This document shows, in pieces, positions 33,980 to 44,502 of a DNA stretch of 64,000 bases. The position numbers and the translations under genes were made by a program. How positions within the stretch are numbered: position 1 is the stretch's first letter; each line of letters opens with the position of its first letter. Under the pieces are notes generated by a model, which made no database searches, was not told the origin of the DNA, and saw nothing but the letters and a program-made list of their open reading frames with translations. Where the stretch lies: positions 1 through 64,000 of the forward strand of contig CAJHNH020002091.1 of assembly GCA_905116865.2 (NCBI GenBank), given 5' to 3'. Source of the stretch: Candidula unifasciata. Its lineage: Eukaryota > Mollusca > Gastropoda > Stylommatophora > Geomitridae.

Positions 33980-34490
33980 TTGTAGATCAATTGAACGTAA
34001 CGGGCTAGCAACACACGAGCAAGCATATTGTTTAAAACTTTCACAGCGGGATCACAAAAGATCCGACAAAGCAGCCTAAAGATTTTGATGATGACAAAAA
34101 CACGGAACGATAGTCGGGGTGGTGGAGGCGGCGATTTGCATTGGGATGGTTGACGTGAGTGTATTGGACAAATGTCTCACATAAAGTTGTAGTTCTACCC
34201 GAATATGCACCAAACGCTACATGGGGTCAAAGTGCGTGACATGTTCAGTGATTACTTGGAGGAGGGCGAGGTGGAAATGAAAATGAAGATCGTACTTTAA
34301 GCTAATCAGAAGAGGGGTAGAGGAAGGAAAAGAAAGAGAGGACAGAGGAAACGATGAGGGGGAGAGAGAGAGAATGAAAGAGAAAGAGAGTGAAAGCGAG
34401 AGAAAGAGATAGAGAGTTACTCAAAACGACAACTCTACCATAACGCTAAAAATTAGAATTCGTGCCCGTTTAACTTGCTGTCTTTTTTAA
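33980..34490. other. no recognised gene; GA-rich patch
   Basis: A purine-rich GAGA patch lies at 34310-34425. No gene. Confidence 0.5.
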
Positions 34491-34509
34491 TCTGATCAGA
34501 ATGCGCTGG

Positions 34510-34518
34510 TATATATAT

Positions 34519-34589
<71 letters not shown>
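34510..34589. repeat. (AT)n microsatellite
   Basis: About 35-40 AT units with one ACACAC interruption; strongly self-complementary. Confidence 0.97.
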
Positions 34590-34592
<3 letters not shown>

Positions 34593-34756
34593 ACACGCAC
34601 ACAAACACATACATACACAGACATTCACTAAGAGGAAGACTATGGGGAGAATGGAGAAGAGAGTAAAATAATAAACAAGGGATGAGTACTAGAAAGAGGT
34701 GAATACGCCGCTGAAACTGTGATTCCGGATCACAAGATGAAGCGTGTGCATTATAG

Positions 34757-34789
<33 letters not shown>

Positions 34790-34943
34790 AGAGAGAGAGA
34801 GAGATAAAGGTAGACAGACAGGCAGAAAAGAAGAGACAGACGAAAGATGGGAAGGAGCGATGAGAGAAAGAAAAAATAGAGGAGAAAAACAAAGAGAAAA
34901 AAATGGAGACGGTAAGAAAAGAAACAATATAGGAGGAAGAGGC

Positions 34944-35010
<67 letters not shown>
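34757..35010. repeat. (GA)n arrays with G-run
   Basis: GA units at 34757-34806 with a G9 block, purine-rich spacer, then about 32 pure GA units at 34947-35010. The 115- and 141-codon frames across it are repeat artefacts. Confidence 0.95.
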
Positions 35011-35013
<3 letters not shown>

Positions 35014-35019
35014 AGACTG

Positions 35020-35640
35020 GGAGGGAAAGACGATGGAAATCAGAGACAGAAAGAAAAGACGAATAGAAAGAATGTGAGAGAAGTGGGTGGATACGCCGCT
35101 GACAAATATGAGATCGATACCGGATCACAAGATGATCGCTGCGGAAGCGTGTGCATAAAGGTTGTAATGCTGTCACTGAAGAGCGCTTGTTGATCTCGCA
35201 GCGACGAGAATGTTGCTTTAATGGACCTCTTCAGGCTTTGACCCCGGGGTCAACATGGTGATTACGATATCAGCCAGATTCTCCACTGCTACATTTGAAG
35301 AAGACGAGGACGATATAGAAGATGTGTAGGGGGCCGATGTGAAGGGATGGATACAGGAATAAATATTACAACATGTGGATTGGATAAATATTTCCTAATT
35401 TGATATTTTTAAGACGTATCCTTCTTCTCCTAATGAAAATATTATATTGAGATCTTGTTTCGGTCGGGTTAAAAATATAATGTGACAAATTAATCTTTGC
35501 ATGTCTTTATATTTTTAAATTTAATTTCCGACTACGTAGACCTGTGGTTTTTGCAACTTCTCTCTCCCCCCCCCCCCCTTTTGTACTTAATTTTTAAAAA
35601 ATGATTTAAAGAGTACAACAAAGGGTACTTCGATTTTAAT
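35020..35640. other. no recognised gene
   Basis: The pair 'GTGGATACGCCGCTGA' (35087) and 'GTGAATACGCCGCTGA' (34699), each followed by 'GATYCCGGATCACAAGATGA'-like sequence and 'AAGCGTGTGCAT', is a direct duplication that flanks the GA array. No gene seen. Confidence 0.6.
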
Positions 35641-35650
35641 TCACACAAAA

Positions 35651-35845
35651 CAAAGACGACAGGAGTTCCATGAAAAAGTCCAATATTCTAGGGGTGTTAT
35701 GGTTTGAAATGAATTTGGTGGGACAATACCAAGAACGCCTGCATGCTCTAGCACAAAAAAGGACCGCCTTAAAAACACCGACTAACCCTAACCCATAACA
35801 CTCCTATAATATTAGATATCCCCTGGAACTTCCAGATTTCCTTTG
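35651..35845. mobile_element. small foldback (MITE-like) element
   Basis: Left arm 35651-35705 contains 'AGTTCCATG', 'CAATATTCTAGGGGTGTTAT' and pairs imperfectly with right arm 35793-35845 ('ATAACACTCCTATAATATTA', 'CCTGGAAC', 'TCCAGATTTCCTTTG'). The loop has 'GACTAACCCTAACCC'. No coding capacity; superfamily unknown. Confidence 0.65.
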
Positions 35846-35849
35846 TTTG

Positions 35850-37180
35850 TTTGGATGTAATTAAAATTAAAGTACCAAAAAAGTTATAGAAAGTATGGAG
35901 ATATGTTTTGGTCAGAATGTGTTCCTTATCTATTTTTTAAAATGCACGTGTTATGCTATGAATTAGATTCTATTAATCAGATTTTTAAATGTAGATGCAC
36001 AAACTGCTCATGAAAACAAGAAACTTTTTGGCTAAATTTGTTATTTAAAAAGATTAATTTTTAATATTTTATTTATAATTAAACTGAAACTAAAATGCAG
36101 ACATAAAGACAGGCGCCTATTGGGGAAAGATCAAGATTTTTTCGACCAGTAAAGATTCGGCCTCATTTGGGGGTAAAAGAACCAGTCATTTAGGACGCCG
36201 ACCTTCCACTTTTAAAGTGGTAGCTATTTCTCTCTATTTCTACAACTGAAGTAGTAGTAGTAGTACATTTTACCCCACTAGGACATACACAAGCGATAAA
36301 CACCAGATGACACAAAGTGCCACCATGTGGATGAGGATCACCCAAGGAGGAGGTCCTGGAAACCGCGTTCAGCCATTAGGCCATATTTATGACCTGGCTA
36401 TATTGCGGCCCTTGGCAAGAGCCATGGTGGGGCTTCAAAATAACGAAAAATTGCATTCAACAAGGGGATGACTAGTTTTCAACTGAAGTTGCGATTTAAC
36501 CTTTATCAAGACCACAGTGAACTTCCCAACCACAACTCAAACTAATTAATGCAGTCATCATCAGTTAGTATAAATAATATTCACAAATTATCCCCATCTG
36601 GCAGAGGATGGCACCCACTTCAATGCGTGTGCTCCCTGGGGTCTAATCCCACGCCACGTCTGAAACTGTCCAGACGACCGTGGCCCGCGCCGTTTGCCCA
36701 ACACTTACCATCTGACATGGATTGGAAAATCAAGCGGACAAGGCGTCGTATAATTTGAAAATAGACAGTTTTCGTATTTTTCACAGAAAATACCCCCTAT
36801 GAAGTATAGGCTGCGGGCGACATCTGCCTAACATCTTTAGCTGAATACGAGTGATCTGCAAAGGGTGATAATTCACATTGCAGAGTTTACGCAGTGACAA
36901 AGAGCTCAAACTTTGTGAAATGAATCATTTGGAAATATGCTTAATGAACTTAAACTGTGTCTAAATCTCGCCATGTGTGTCTTCTTCTTCGATCATGTAT
37001 ACCATAACAGTGCATAGGTCTTCAGCCAACTCGCTTTGCCTTCCGTGCAGGTCACTCGGCGTCCTCTCAAATATTGTCATCCTATTCACTGATTATCTTC
37101 TCCGTATGTATGTTTTTTTCCCTCTCCTTTACCTTTAATGCATACACATGTCGTAACTGTAACAGACTCTGAAAGCATGC
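35850..37180. other. no recognised gene
   Basis: Mostly AT-rich. At 36985-37060 'TGCATAGGTCTTCAGCCAAC' and 'TGCCTTCCGTGCAGGTC' resemble LINE 3' ends on the minus strand, but too little is left to classify. Confidence 0.4.
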
Positions 37181-37184
37181 TGAG

Positions 37185-37640
37185 AAAGGTGAAGACAGGG
37201 ATGCTTAGAGCAGAGTAGCAAGCTACACTGGGAAGGTCACGGGTAGTAAGCATACTTTAGATCTTTTCTCCGGGCGATGCTGGCGTGGTGGGTAATGAAC
37301 AGACAGACAGATTGGCTGGATCTGCACCACTGTGTAGTGAACTGATACATGACGAGGCAGATGTGGTCAAGGCCCTTTGGGGACAAGCAACAAAATCAAT
37401 AGAGGAATAAGATTATTATTGCCTTGAGATAATGAGGCACCTGAGTGTAACGAGAGGGTTTAGCCGGCTCACTAAACTAAGAGGAAAGACAAGACGGACA
37501 TATAACCAGATTGTGACCGATACCATCAGTACTGGAACTCTGCGCTGGTTGCTGAAGATGAAGACAGAGATGCTTGAGCATGCCCCGATTGCTGTGATGT
37601 CAATTCTGGACTCAACTCAACTCCTTTAACCAGTGACCAT
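37185..37640 (+). pseudogene. RNase H-type LINE 3' region (family N)
   Basis: Plus-strand reading 'IFSPGDAGVVGNEQTDRLAG' is the C-terminal RNase H motif. Then come 'SELIHDEADVVKALWGQ', a stop, and 'HLSVTRGFSRLTKLRGKTRR', 'YNQIVTDTISTGTLRWLLK' and 'MLEHAPIAVMSILDST'. The final zinc knuckle is destroyed. Longest copy of this family here. Confidence 0.82.
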
Positions 37641-37644
37641 GATG

Positions 37645-38040
37645 ACTTCTAGGTCGGAAAATCACGTTTTGTATCGGTTTTCCTCGCAAACCATTTAACA
37701 ATTCAAACTCATGATGGCACTTGTTCCACAAATGGAAGCAGCAGGGAATTTAATGCATTTGTTAGATATTGTGTAATTATTAATTTTTTGATGTTTTTGC
37801 GATGAACTATTTGCGAATATGACAACCAATAATTGTTTGCACCGGAATACGCACGGATCAGAGAGATGCAGTGCTGTAGATGTCAGATCTCTCGTGCAGT
37901 GAAGAACAGCTGTTCTCCCTTGAGAGTGTGGTCTATCTCTATGAGTACTTGTACCTACAGTGTAAAAGGGGCATACTTAGGTTGTGCTTTGATCAAGAAA
38001 ATCCTTCTACAGTCGAGACCGTTGTGCGTGACTAAGGATG
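37645..38040. other. no recognised feature
   Basis: AT-rich; no gene. Confidence 0.4.
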
Positions 38041-38140
38041 TACAAAGCACAGTCGATCTAGAGGAGACCCCCCCCCCCACCCCCCCCAAACACCCCCAAA
38101 ATATATATTATCACAGTTCTGATAATTTCTGACGTTATCA

Positions 38141-38230
38141 TTATGCTTTCTGCTGATATATTGAAGAGGCAAGGTGAGAGAATACACCTCTGTCTACTCC
38201 TGTTTTTTCCCTCCTGCATTTTATCTTTTC
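38141..38230 (-). pseudogene. LINE RT motif fragment
   Basis: On the minus strand 'SRQRCILSPCLFNISAESIM' is a decayed 'VRQGC.LSP.LFN' RT motif of RTE/BovB-type elements. It lies directly before a C/A-rich tract (38066-38100). No other part of the RT remains, and the neighbouring LINE at 38370 is on the other strand. Confidence 0.7.
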
Positions 38231-38369
38231 TGTTATCTGGCACAACCAATGATTTGGTGACGGAAAAATGTTGTGTTGGAAACACCGGCATTGACTGGGT
38301 GGAGAACATACAGTTGAAGATCTTGATTTTGCTGACGATATTTTATGCCAAGTAAATACAGTAGGGACA

Positions 38370-39060
38370 TGCAAAGGAAACAGGTGCTTCATAGCATGTA
38401 TAGCATCAAGAGTTGGATTACACATTATTCATGAAAAGACAAATATATTGAAAACGTCAACAACAGATCAAGCCGATGTCACACTAGAGACGAAAATAAT
38501 TAAATTAACAGATCAATTTACTTATTTGAGTGGTAATTTTGATAGTAAAGGAAATGGCAAGAGAAAAATTATGGGACGCTTTGACAAGGCATCAGCTTCA
38601 TTTAATAGTGTTAGCAAAATATGGAACTCTAAATTGTAAAGTTTTAATACCAAGTTACGTATTTTCAATTTTAATGCTGCTGTTGTTGTGCACCCCCCCC
38701 CTCCCCTTTTTCCCTCCCAAAACATGCAAGGGACAGTTGTAAAACAACTAGAGGCATTAACAAAATTAAATGCATTCGAAAACAAATGTATGAGAAAAAG
38801 GATAGGAAAAAAAAAAGAATTATAAAAAAAAAAAACATGCAAAAAAAAAAAAAAAAAACTTCTGGACAACCACCAGTGTTACCAGTTAAAGGATAAAAAA
38901 GATAGCGCCGAGGACGCCCAAAAGAAACCCTAACAAGAAACGTTGATGAGAGAGGCCAAAACTGCTGGACTGAACTTCATTACCGATATTAAACTAATCG
39001 CACAGGGTAGAACGGAATGGACGAATAGATTGGGAGCCCTATGTAATAACACAACAGGAT
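38370..39060 (+). pseudogene. LINE 3' fragment
   Basis: Plus-strand frames give 'KIIKLTDQFTYLSGNFDSKG', 'RFDKASASFNSVSKIWNSKL', then after a stop 'SFNTKLRIFNFNAAVV'. At 38930-39040 'EREAKTAGLNFITDIKLIAQ' leads into 'GRTEWTNRLGALC'. Order matches the thumb and tail of L1/RTE-like RTs. Broken by a C/T-rich block (38691-38715) and A-runs (38805-38858). Confidence 0.75.
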
Positions 39061-39084
39061 AATGGGTTTGACATTCCTATGAAC

Positions 39085-39210
39085 GGTCGACCCTCAAACC
39101 ACTGCTGAAACCAGCGCAAGACGGTCTGTTGCAAATCACCTGTAGCTGGAATTGAACCTAGCACCGTGACTTTACGAAGCGCGTTCACTACGCTTAAGTC
39201 ACAGAACCGA
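39085..39210 (-). mobile_element. SINE family C, head part
   Basis: On the + strand 'GAAACCAGCGCAAGACGGTC', 'GTAGCTGGAATTGAACCTAG' and 'TTTACGAAGCGCGTTCACTA' match the head half of other C copies. The 3' half is missing. Confidence 0.75.
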
Positions 39211-39214
39211 AGTA

Positions 39215-39810
39215 GTGTACTAAGGTCAGTCTAAAACACTATACTTTTCTGAAGATTTTTAGACATCACAAGTGTATATCCATTGAATGCTTCTTTTATA
39301 ATTACAATTTCAAATCTTGCAATCATTCTCGATGACCCTGTATAGTTAGTAACACGTCGCTATGAGGTTACAAAGCATTGTTGTTTTTCTCAATGTCCAT
39401 GCCGTGTGGCTTTGGTAGTCATGTCTGTCTACAGCCTTCTGTCTCTATACTTTAAATTAACTTTGATACGGATGATCTTCCGTGCAACGATGTCAAAATG
39501 TCCTGCATCGTTTCTCTCGGTCACCCTCTGCCTCTCTTTCCCTCCAACTGTCCCACTGTCACGACACTACTCCAATTTTCTTCGTCTCATGACATAACCC
39601 AACAATGTAGATTGTCTCTTTCTACTGTGGGCAATGGATTCTCCTTCGTGAGTCAGCTTCTTTCGAGACATTTTCGTTATATTTTTTTTAAATCTGCCTA
39701 TGACATTCTCACCATTCGTCTATAAAAACACATTTCCACAGCTTCCAAGTGATTACAGCAAAATCAGTTACATAAATAAAGGGATACTTTCCACACCAGT
39801 GCTGCATCAT
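39215..39810. other. no recognised feature
   Basis: Unique AT-rich sequence. Confidence 0.4.
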
Positions 39811-39819
39811 ATAGTGCTA

Positions 39820-39905
39820 GTACCATATTTTATAGACTAATTGGCACTCGAAGGATAATATCGTCAACATCACGCCTGTCACCTTTACTTAAACTTAACT
39901 GTCTT
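39820..39905 (-). mobile_element. SINE family A, body fragment
   Basis: 'TATTTTATAGACTAATTGGC', 'CGTCAACATCACGCCTGTCA' and 'CCTTTACTT' match the central block of minus-strand A copies. Confidence 0.65.
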
Positions 39906-39909
39906 AAAT

Positions 39910-40700
39910 AAAGATAACACAGGATGGCCCTGGAATCATATCCATAAAACACAACAATCAAGTCACCCAGACTGTCTACAGCCCTGGGCCTTCGGGAGAA
40001 AACGAAAAGGCAAAATATTTTAAGGATTTTCCAAATTGAAGGAATCTAACTTTCTTACACGCTCAAGCGTGAGCGGGCGTCAAAACTGAACACTAGTAAA
40101 TTGTGATCTCATGAAAACCTGTTACGCATGGATGAATTTGTTCTCCTCTAATCAAATTCATTTACTTTCACTTGAGTTTGATTTATTTTCGGTTGATCGA
40201 TTGTTTACTGGCAAATACCAGGGGTAGGATAGCTCGACAGGGCGGCGCTGCCTTTTCATTGGAGTTAACCGAAGAACTGAAAATCTGATTCAGAGTTGAT
40301 TATAAATTTGTTTCTTTGGTGCAGCACTTGTGGGTAGTTAGCTAACTGAGTGAGAAAATTATGACAAGTGGGTAACAGGAGATCAATCTAGACTACTCTG
40401 AACACATAATTGCTTCACGACAGCAATTCTCAAACTGCCTTTTACTATCACCCTTCGTCCCAGACTGTCTGGCAAATTTTTTCCCTCCTGGTTGCTACCT
40501 CAGGATTCCACTCTAGAGTAGCATACTAGATAGCAGTCCAGCACGGCCAATCGTAGTTACCTAGTTTATTCATGTATTAATTAACCTCGTTATCCAGTTA
40601 CCCAGTTCACCATTGTTTCTCCTGATTCTACCACTGCTACAGGCTAATTCTTTTTCTGCTTCTGTGGCTGCTTCTCCTCCACCTCTCTTCTTCACCTCCC
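39910..40700. other. no recognised gene
   Basis: No coding or repeat signal recognised except weak GCTTCTGCT-like triplets at 40650-40690. Confidence 0.4.
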
Positions 40701-40705
40701 TCTTT

Positions 40706-40900
40706 TCGCCGGTAGACGACTTCGTCGCCGGTAGGGACAGTATTTGGGTCTGTTTCCTTTAACCGAACAACACCACAAGAGTCCTTTTCAGGGTTCTTGG
40801 TCGTGTGCAATGCTAGGACATTTTAAATGACTCACATAACCTAGTCTCAGTTACAACCTAAAGCTCCTCCTCTGGGGATGGTGGCTGAACGTGACGATTT
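40706..40900 (-). repeat. unnamed repeat J, copy 1
   Basis: Reverse complement shares with 41886-42080, in order: 'AGCTTTAGGTT', 'GACTAGGTTATGTG', 'ACCCTGAAAAGGAC' (AGCCCTGAAAAGGAC in the other), 'ACAGACCCAAATA' and 'CGACGAAGTCGTCT'. About 75 percent alike by eye over ~165-190 bp. No tRNA-like head was found. Confidence 0.8.
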
Positions 40901-40917
40901 TTTACCCAGCAAAACAC

Positions 40918-41110
40918 ATCATCATCATCATCATCATCGCCATTCTCATCCGCTTCTTCTTCTGCTTCTTCTTCTTCTGCAGCTGATTCTCCTCCTCCTC
41001 CTCCTTCTTCTTCTTCTTCTTCTTCTTCTTCTTTTTTCTTCTTTCTTTTCTCTTTCGTCTTCGTTTTTTTTTTTTTTTTTTTTTTTTTTTTGTTTTTTTT
41101 TTTTTTTTTT
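40918..41110. repeat. compound ATC / TTC / T-run low-complexity tract
   Basis: ATC units (40918-40938), TTC units, and T-runs at 41066-41110 with one G. Produces artefactual poly-Leu/Phe and poly-Glu/Lys frames. Confidence 0.95.
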
Positions 41111-41119
41111 ACCCACAAA

Positions 41120-41615
41120 AATGAGGTTATTCCCGCTGTACTATGGTTTACAAGTAGGATGCTATATCTGCACCTTTAAACACATTTGATTTCAGGAAAC
41201 TTCAAAAAAGACGCCAATCCCGTCATACTTGTTAGAGGTCAGTTGGTCTATCCTCCCCTTAGCCCCCTAACCTTTCGGAGTCAGTTGCAATCACGATGTG
41301 TTCATGTGTCGTGTTCTCTAACCAGCGGAAAGTTGCAGTGACCGCCTACACCTCCATTCTTAAGCTGGATGTTGTGGTATCATATGCTAGGCTCTCCTGC
41401 ACCAAACGAGTTATGAGAAGAAAGAAACTAGAATGTGTTGTGACGGCTAGAAAAATGTGAAATAGATCAACTGCCGTATAACAAGCATGACGTTATGTGC
41501 ATTTAAATAAGAGTTTGCTGATATCAGATGGGTTGGGACGAACATGAAGATATCGTAGCATAGCTGTATATAACATAACGCGGTGACAACCTACAATGTG
41601 TCATAAATTGATTAA
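41120..41615. other. no recognised feature
   Basis: Unique-looking spacer. Confidence 0.4.
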
Positions 41616-41619
41616 CAAG

Positions 41620-41850
41620 CCGAATAATTTCTTGAAGCTTCAGAAAAAATGCTTAAAATACCTCGGACAGCCAACATGAATGAGCCAGATGTTTTAAAAG
41701 AGGTGAGTGCCTCTTATCACAAATATCGGAAGGAAGCAGTCATAATTTATTTGGTTACTTAATTGAGAAGATAAAAACTGGAACATGCGACAACTGCAAT
41801 GATTTGTGGAAACCCTGGCATAGAAGGCAAAAGACTACAAGGCAGGTAGG
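41620..41850 (+). pseudogene. LINE C-terminal fragment
   Basis: Plus-strand reading 'LEASEKMLKIPRTANMNEPD' then 'VLKEVSASYHKYRKEAV' matches the 'CYRR+L+IPWTAR.TNE.VL+' region of LINE RTs. Later 'ATAMICGNPGIEGKRSTR' is the basic tail. Stops between the blocks. Confidence 0.6.
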
Positions 41851-41885
41851 TTGGTGTTTTATTGGGGAGAGAAAAAAAAGTATTG

Positions 41886-42080
41886 TTCAACCAGCATCCC
41901 CAAAGGCCTCAAAGGGGGAGCTTTAGGTTATACCTGTGACTAGGTTATGTGCGCCACATAAAATGCCTTAGCACTGCACGCCACCAAGAGCCCTGAAAAG
42001 GACCCCTGCAGTGTTTTTGCGATCAAAGAAGACAGACCCAAATAATGTCTCTGCCTTCGACGAAGTCGTCTGCTGGTGAG
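41886..42080 (+). repeat. unnamed repeat J, copy 2
   Basis: Inverted partner of 40706-40900. It ends at 'GACGAAGTCGTCTGCTGG'. The ~1-kb gap between the two contains a LINE fragment and the T-rich tract. Confidence 0.8.
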
Positions 42081-42156
42081 CAAATGGGCTCTGAACATCG
42101 GGGAAGGGAAAGGGGGAGGACGAGATTTGGGGAAAAAGGGGAGGGGGTGGTAACTG

Positions 42157-42245
42157 GCTCTTTTTATCGTTTACTGGCTGAAAGCTCCAGCGAAAAGTTC
42201 TGGATGTTCGTCCACTTCTGTACTTTAGTCTTGTTTCAGATCTTT
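42157..42245 (-). repeat. interspersed repeat family F, 3' end
   Basis: On the + strand 'CGTTTACTGGCTGAAAGCTC', 'GAAAAGTTCTGGATGTTCGT' and 'CCACTTCTGTACTTTAGTCT' match the 3' end of the copy at 43187. Confidence 0.6.
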
Positions 42246-42254
42246 AATTCTGCA

Positions 42255-42650
42255 AGGAGATACGAGAAGGAAATTATGATACGCATTAGCAAAGCAGCAA
42301 CAGTCTTTAAAGGCCTTTGCAAAATATGGAGCTTCAAGTTATACAGTTTTAAGAACAAACTACGAGTCTTCAATTACAATGTTTTTTCAGTTCTAACATA
42401 TGCCAGAGAAAGTTAGAGAACCATCAAAGATATGAAACGAAAGTTAAACATATTTACGGAGGTGGGGGGAGTCTGAGAAACATCATGAACAAGAAATGGG
42501 TTGAATGCACAAACAGGGAGGAGATCAGAGAAATGTCTGGACAAATACCTGTATCGACTGCAGTAAGACAAAGAAAGTGGCGATATATTTGGCGCACATT
42601 GAGACGAAATAAACAAATAATTACATCTTAATGGAAAATAAACGGTGCGA
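42255..42650 (+). pseudogene. LINE C-terminal fragment
   Basis: Plus-strand frame 'RYEKEIMIRISKAATVFKGL', 'CKIWSFKLYSFKNKLRVFNY' and 'NVFSVLTYARES' is the thumb region (normally 'RI.KA...F..L.KIW....+..KL.++N.NV.SVL.YG.E'). It stops where Cys/Thr-Trp is expected. Later 'AVRQRKWRYIWRTLRRNKQI' is the 'W.WIGHTLR+' region. Inactive. Confidence 0.75.
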
Positions 42651-42744
42651 GGAAAAGAATTACCCGCACTGGCAATCGTGTCTAGTAAACTAATATACTT
42701 AGGATACAATGATTTGGGTAAAACAGTAATTATGTGGTTCAGGA

Positions 42745-42895
42745 AAGGAGAGGCATGGATCGACCAGCACAACGATGGACACGGGATATCAAGGGCAATC
42801 TAGGCATGACAGTTAACTAGGTGGGAAGGCAGGCAGGGGGCCGATTTTCTTTTCCGTGTTGCTGTCATGAAGGACCCGCAACACGATGATGATCT
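42745..42895 (+). pseudogene. LINE C-terminal tail, second family
   Basis: Plus-strand 'RRGMDRPAQRWTRDIKGN' and 'FRVAVMKDPQHDDDL' resemble a LINE '(R)GRP..RW.DDI' tail ending in GATGATGAT. It probably comes from a different element than 42255. Confidence 0.45.
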
Positions 42896-43186
42896 ACAAA
42901 GGTTAGATTTGCTGAGACAAACAACAGACATAATGAAATCAACTGTCACAGATGCCTCCATTTTCTGGTTGTGAAATGTCGCTTGCAGATCATGTTACTC
43001 CGCTTGATAACCCAACATTATCACTGCAAACTTTGGTGATCACACGGATCGCCTTTCTACAGACACTCAACGCCGCTTGTTCCAACAACGAGCAGCTAAT
43101 TCTAAGATCGATATAATGGGCAGCACGGCTACTCGTTATCACATACTCTCATAGCACGTGCAGAAACGAGCATGTTTAGTATTCTT

Positions 43187-43420
43187 CTTCTTCTTTGTTC
43201 ACCGGCGAAAAGTCCTGGTTGTTCGTCCATTTAGACTATGGATTTGAGCCAAGGCCTGAGTTTTGCGTGTACATCCGTGTTACTGTCTTATTTGTGTGCA
43301 GTCGGTTGTTCCTTGCTGCTCGGGTAGATGCACTCTGACTTTGAAGAAAGTAAACGGTTAGTCGACTCCTACGACATGCTTGTTAGGAACGCAGTGGATC
43401 TTTCTTGTTTTCCACACAAT
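43187..43420 (-). repeat. interspersed repeat family F, near-complete
   Basis: On the + strand it starts 'CTTCTTCTTCTTTGTTCACC', then 'GTTGTTCGTCCATTTAGACT', 'GAGTTTTGCGTGTACATCCG', 'GTCGGTTGTTCCTTGCTGCT', and ends near 'TACGACATGCTTGTTAGGAA'. Used here as the reference copy. Confidence 0.8.
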
Positions 43421-43516
43421 GGGGCCTCGGAACAAACACGAAGAGCATGTTTAGTACGATAGCATCTTGTAACAGGCAAGTAACAAGTACATTTAGTATG
43501 ATCATACATTATAGAA

Positions 43517-43785
43517 GACTGCCGTCGTGGTCTAGCGGCTAGACGCTCGCCTGCGGATCGGGTTGGCGTGGGTTCGGGTCCTGACAGGGGCCGGACTTTT
43601 TTCAAAAATGACCTTGGCTCCGAGCCTTGAGTGGGTACCAGCTACAGGTCTGGGAAGTAAAGGCGGCCTGTGTGATACTGATCACATCACCCACCAAGTG
43701 CCGTTTGATTTTTAAAATATAGGTCTAGCCCTATAAACCCAATACGCCTAAATGCGTGGAAAAGGTTCTTTAGTTAGTTTATATG
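43517..43785 (+). mobile_element. SINE family A1, best full-length copy
   Basis: Box A-like 'GTGGTCTAGCGGCTAGACG' and box B 'GGGTTCGGGTCC' give a clear tRNA-derived head. Body: 'CCTTGAGTGGGTACCAGCTA', 'GGGAAGTAAAGGCGGCCTGT', 'GATCACATCACCCACCAAGT'. Tail: 'CGCCTAAATGCGTGGAAAAG'. Flanked by TTATAGAA at 43509-43516 and 43786-43793, a likely 8-bp target duplication. Confidence 0.95.
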
Positions 43786-43899
43786 TTATAGAACATAAAA
43801 CATTGTGGGCGCCACCCCCTCCCCCCCCCCCCCAACCCATTTTGTTAATCTCTGAGGCCCCATTGTTAGGAAAACAAGAACAGACACACTCCCTCCCCC

Positions 43900-44125
43900 A
43901 GCAAGCGTGCCCTGTGAGTTGACTAACTGGGGATTTCCTTCATAGTCAAAGTACATCCGCCCAAGAGGCAGGGAACCAATAGTCTGCATATAAATAAGCC
44001 ATACCTGTAAAACTAATGTGTACGCAAAGCTCAGATTATGGAACAAGACTATAAAGTCCGAAGGGGGACGAACCACCAGAACCTTCCGCCGGAGTTAACA
44101 ACCGGTAAACGCAAAAAAGACGTGT
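43900..44125 (+). repeat. interspersed repeat family F
   Basis: 'CAGCAAGCGTG', 'GTACATCCGCCCAAGAGGCA', 'AACCAATAGTCTGCATATAA', 'GTGTACGCAAAGCTCAGAT', 'GGGGGACGAACCACCAGAAC' and 'TTAACAACCGGTAAACGC'. Same order as other copies. Confidence 0.85.
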
Positions 44126-44129
44126 TTTC

Positions 44130-44500
44130 CCGAAACTGAGACCGGGTCTTATATAAAAATGTTGTCTCAAAGACACATTACGGCTGGTTTTCAGGGGATG
44201 GCCTCATGTTTTTCTCCAAAGAAAAGACCAGTTAAAGACTGTCTATTGTGCAAATGCCATCAAAATTTATGGTGTTTATGCGTTGGGCTTTGAACAAAAT
44301 TAAATGTGGTGCCTGTACTTAAAGTGTTTTTTTACAGTAACTGTATTGTTGATGCCTCAAAGGGTGCCAGTACAGTGTACCCTTGCGTACCGCAAAAAAC
44401 ACTGCTTAGAGATACGCGTTTATCTTTCTCCATCGGGTATACAGGGTAGAAGCAAACACAGGTAGTTTGATCATGATAAGCACTGCCATACAGTTCTACT
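44130..44500. other. no recognised feature
   Basis: Unique-looking spacer before the 44-bp array. Confidence 0.4.
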
Positions 44501-44502
44501 GA

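Noticed and set aside
43540..43620. tRNA gene candidates at SINE heads
   Set aside because: Boxes A and B are present, but the sequences recur with the same SINE body and do not fold into complete cloverleaves.
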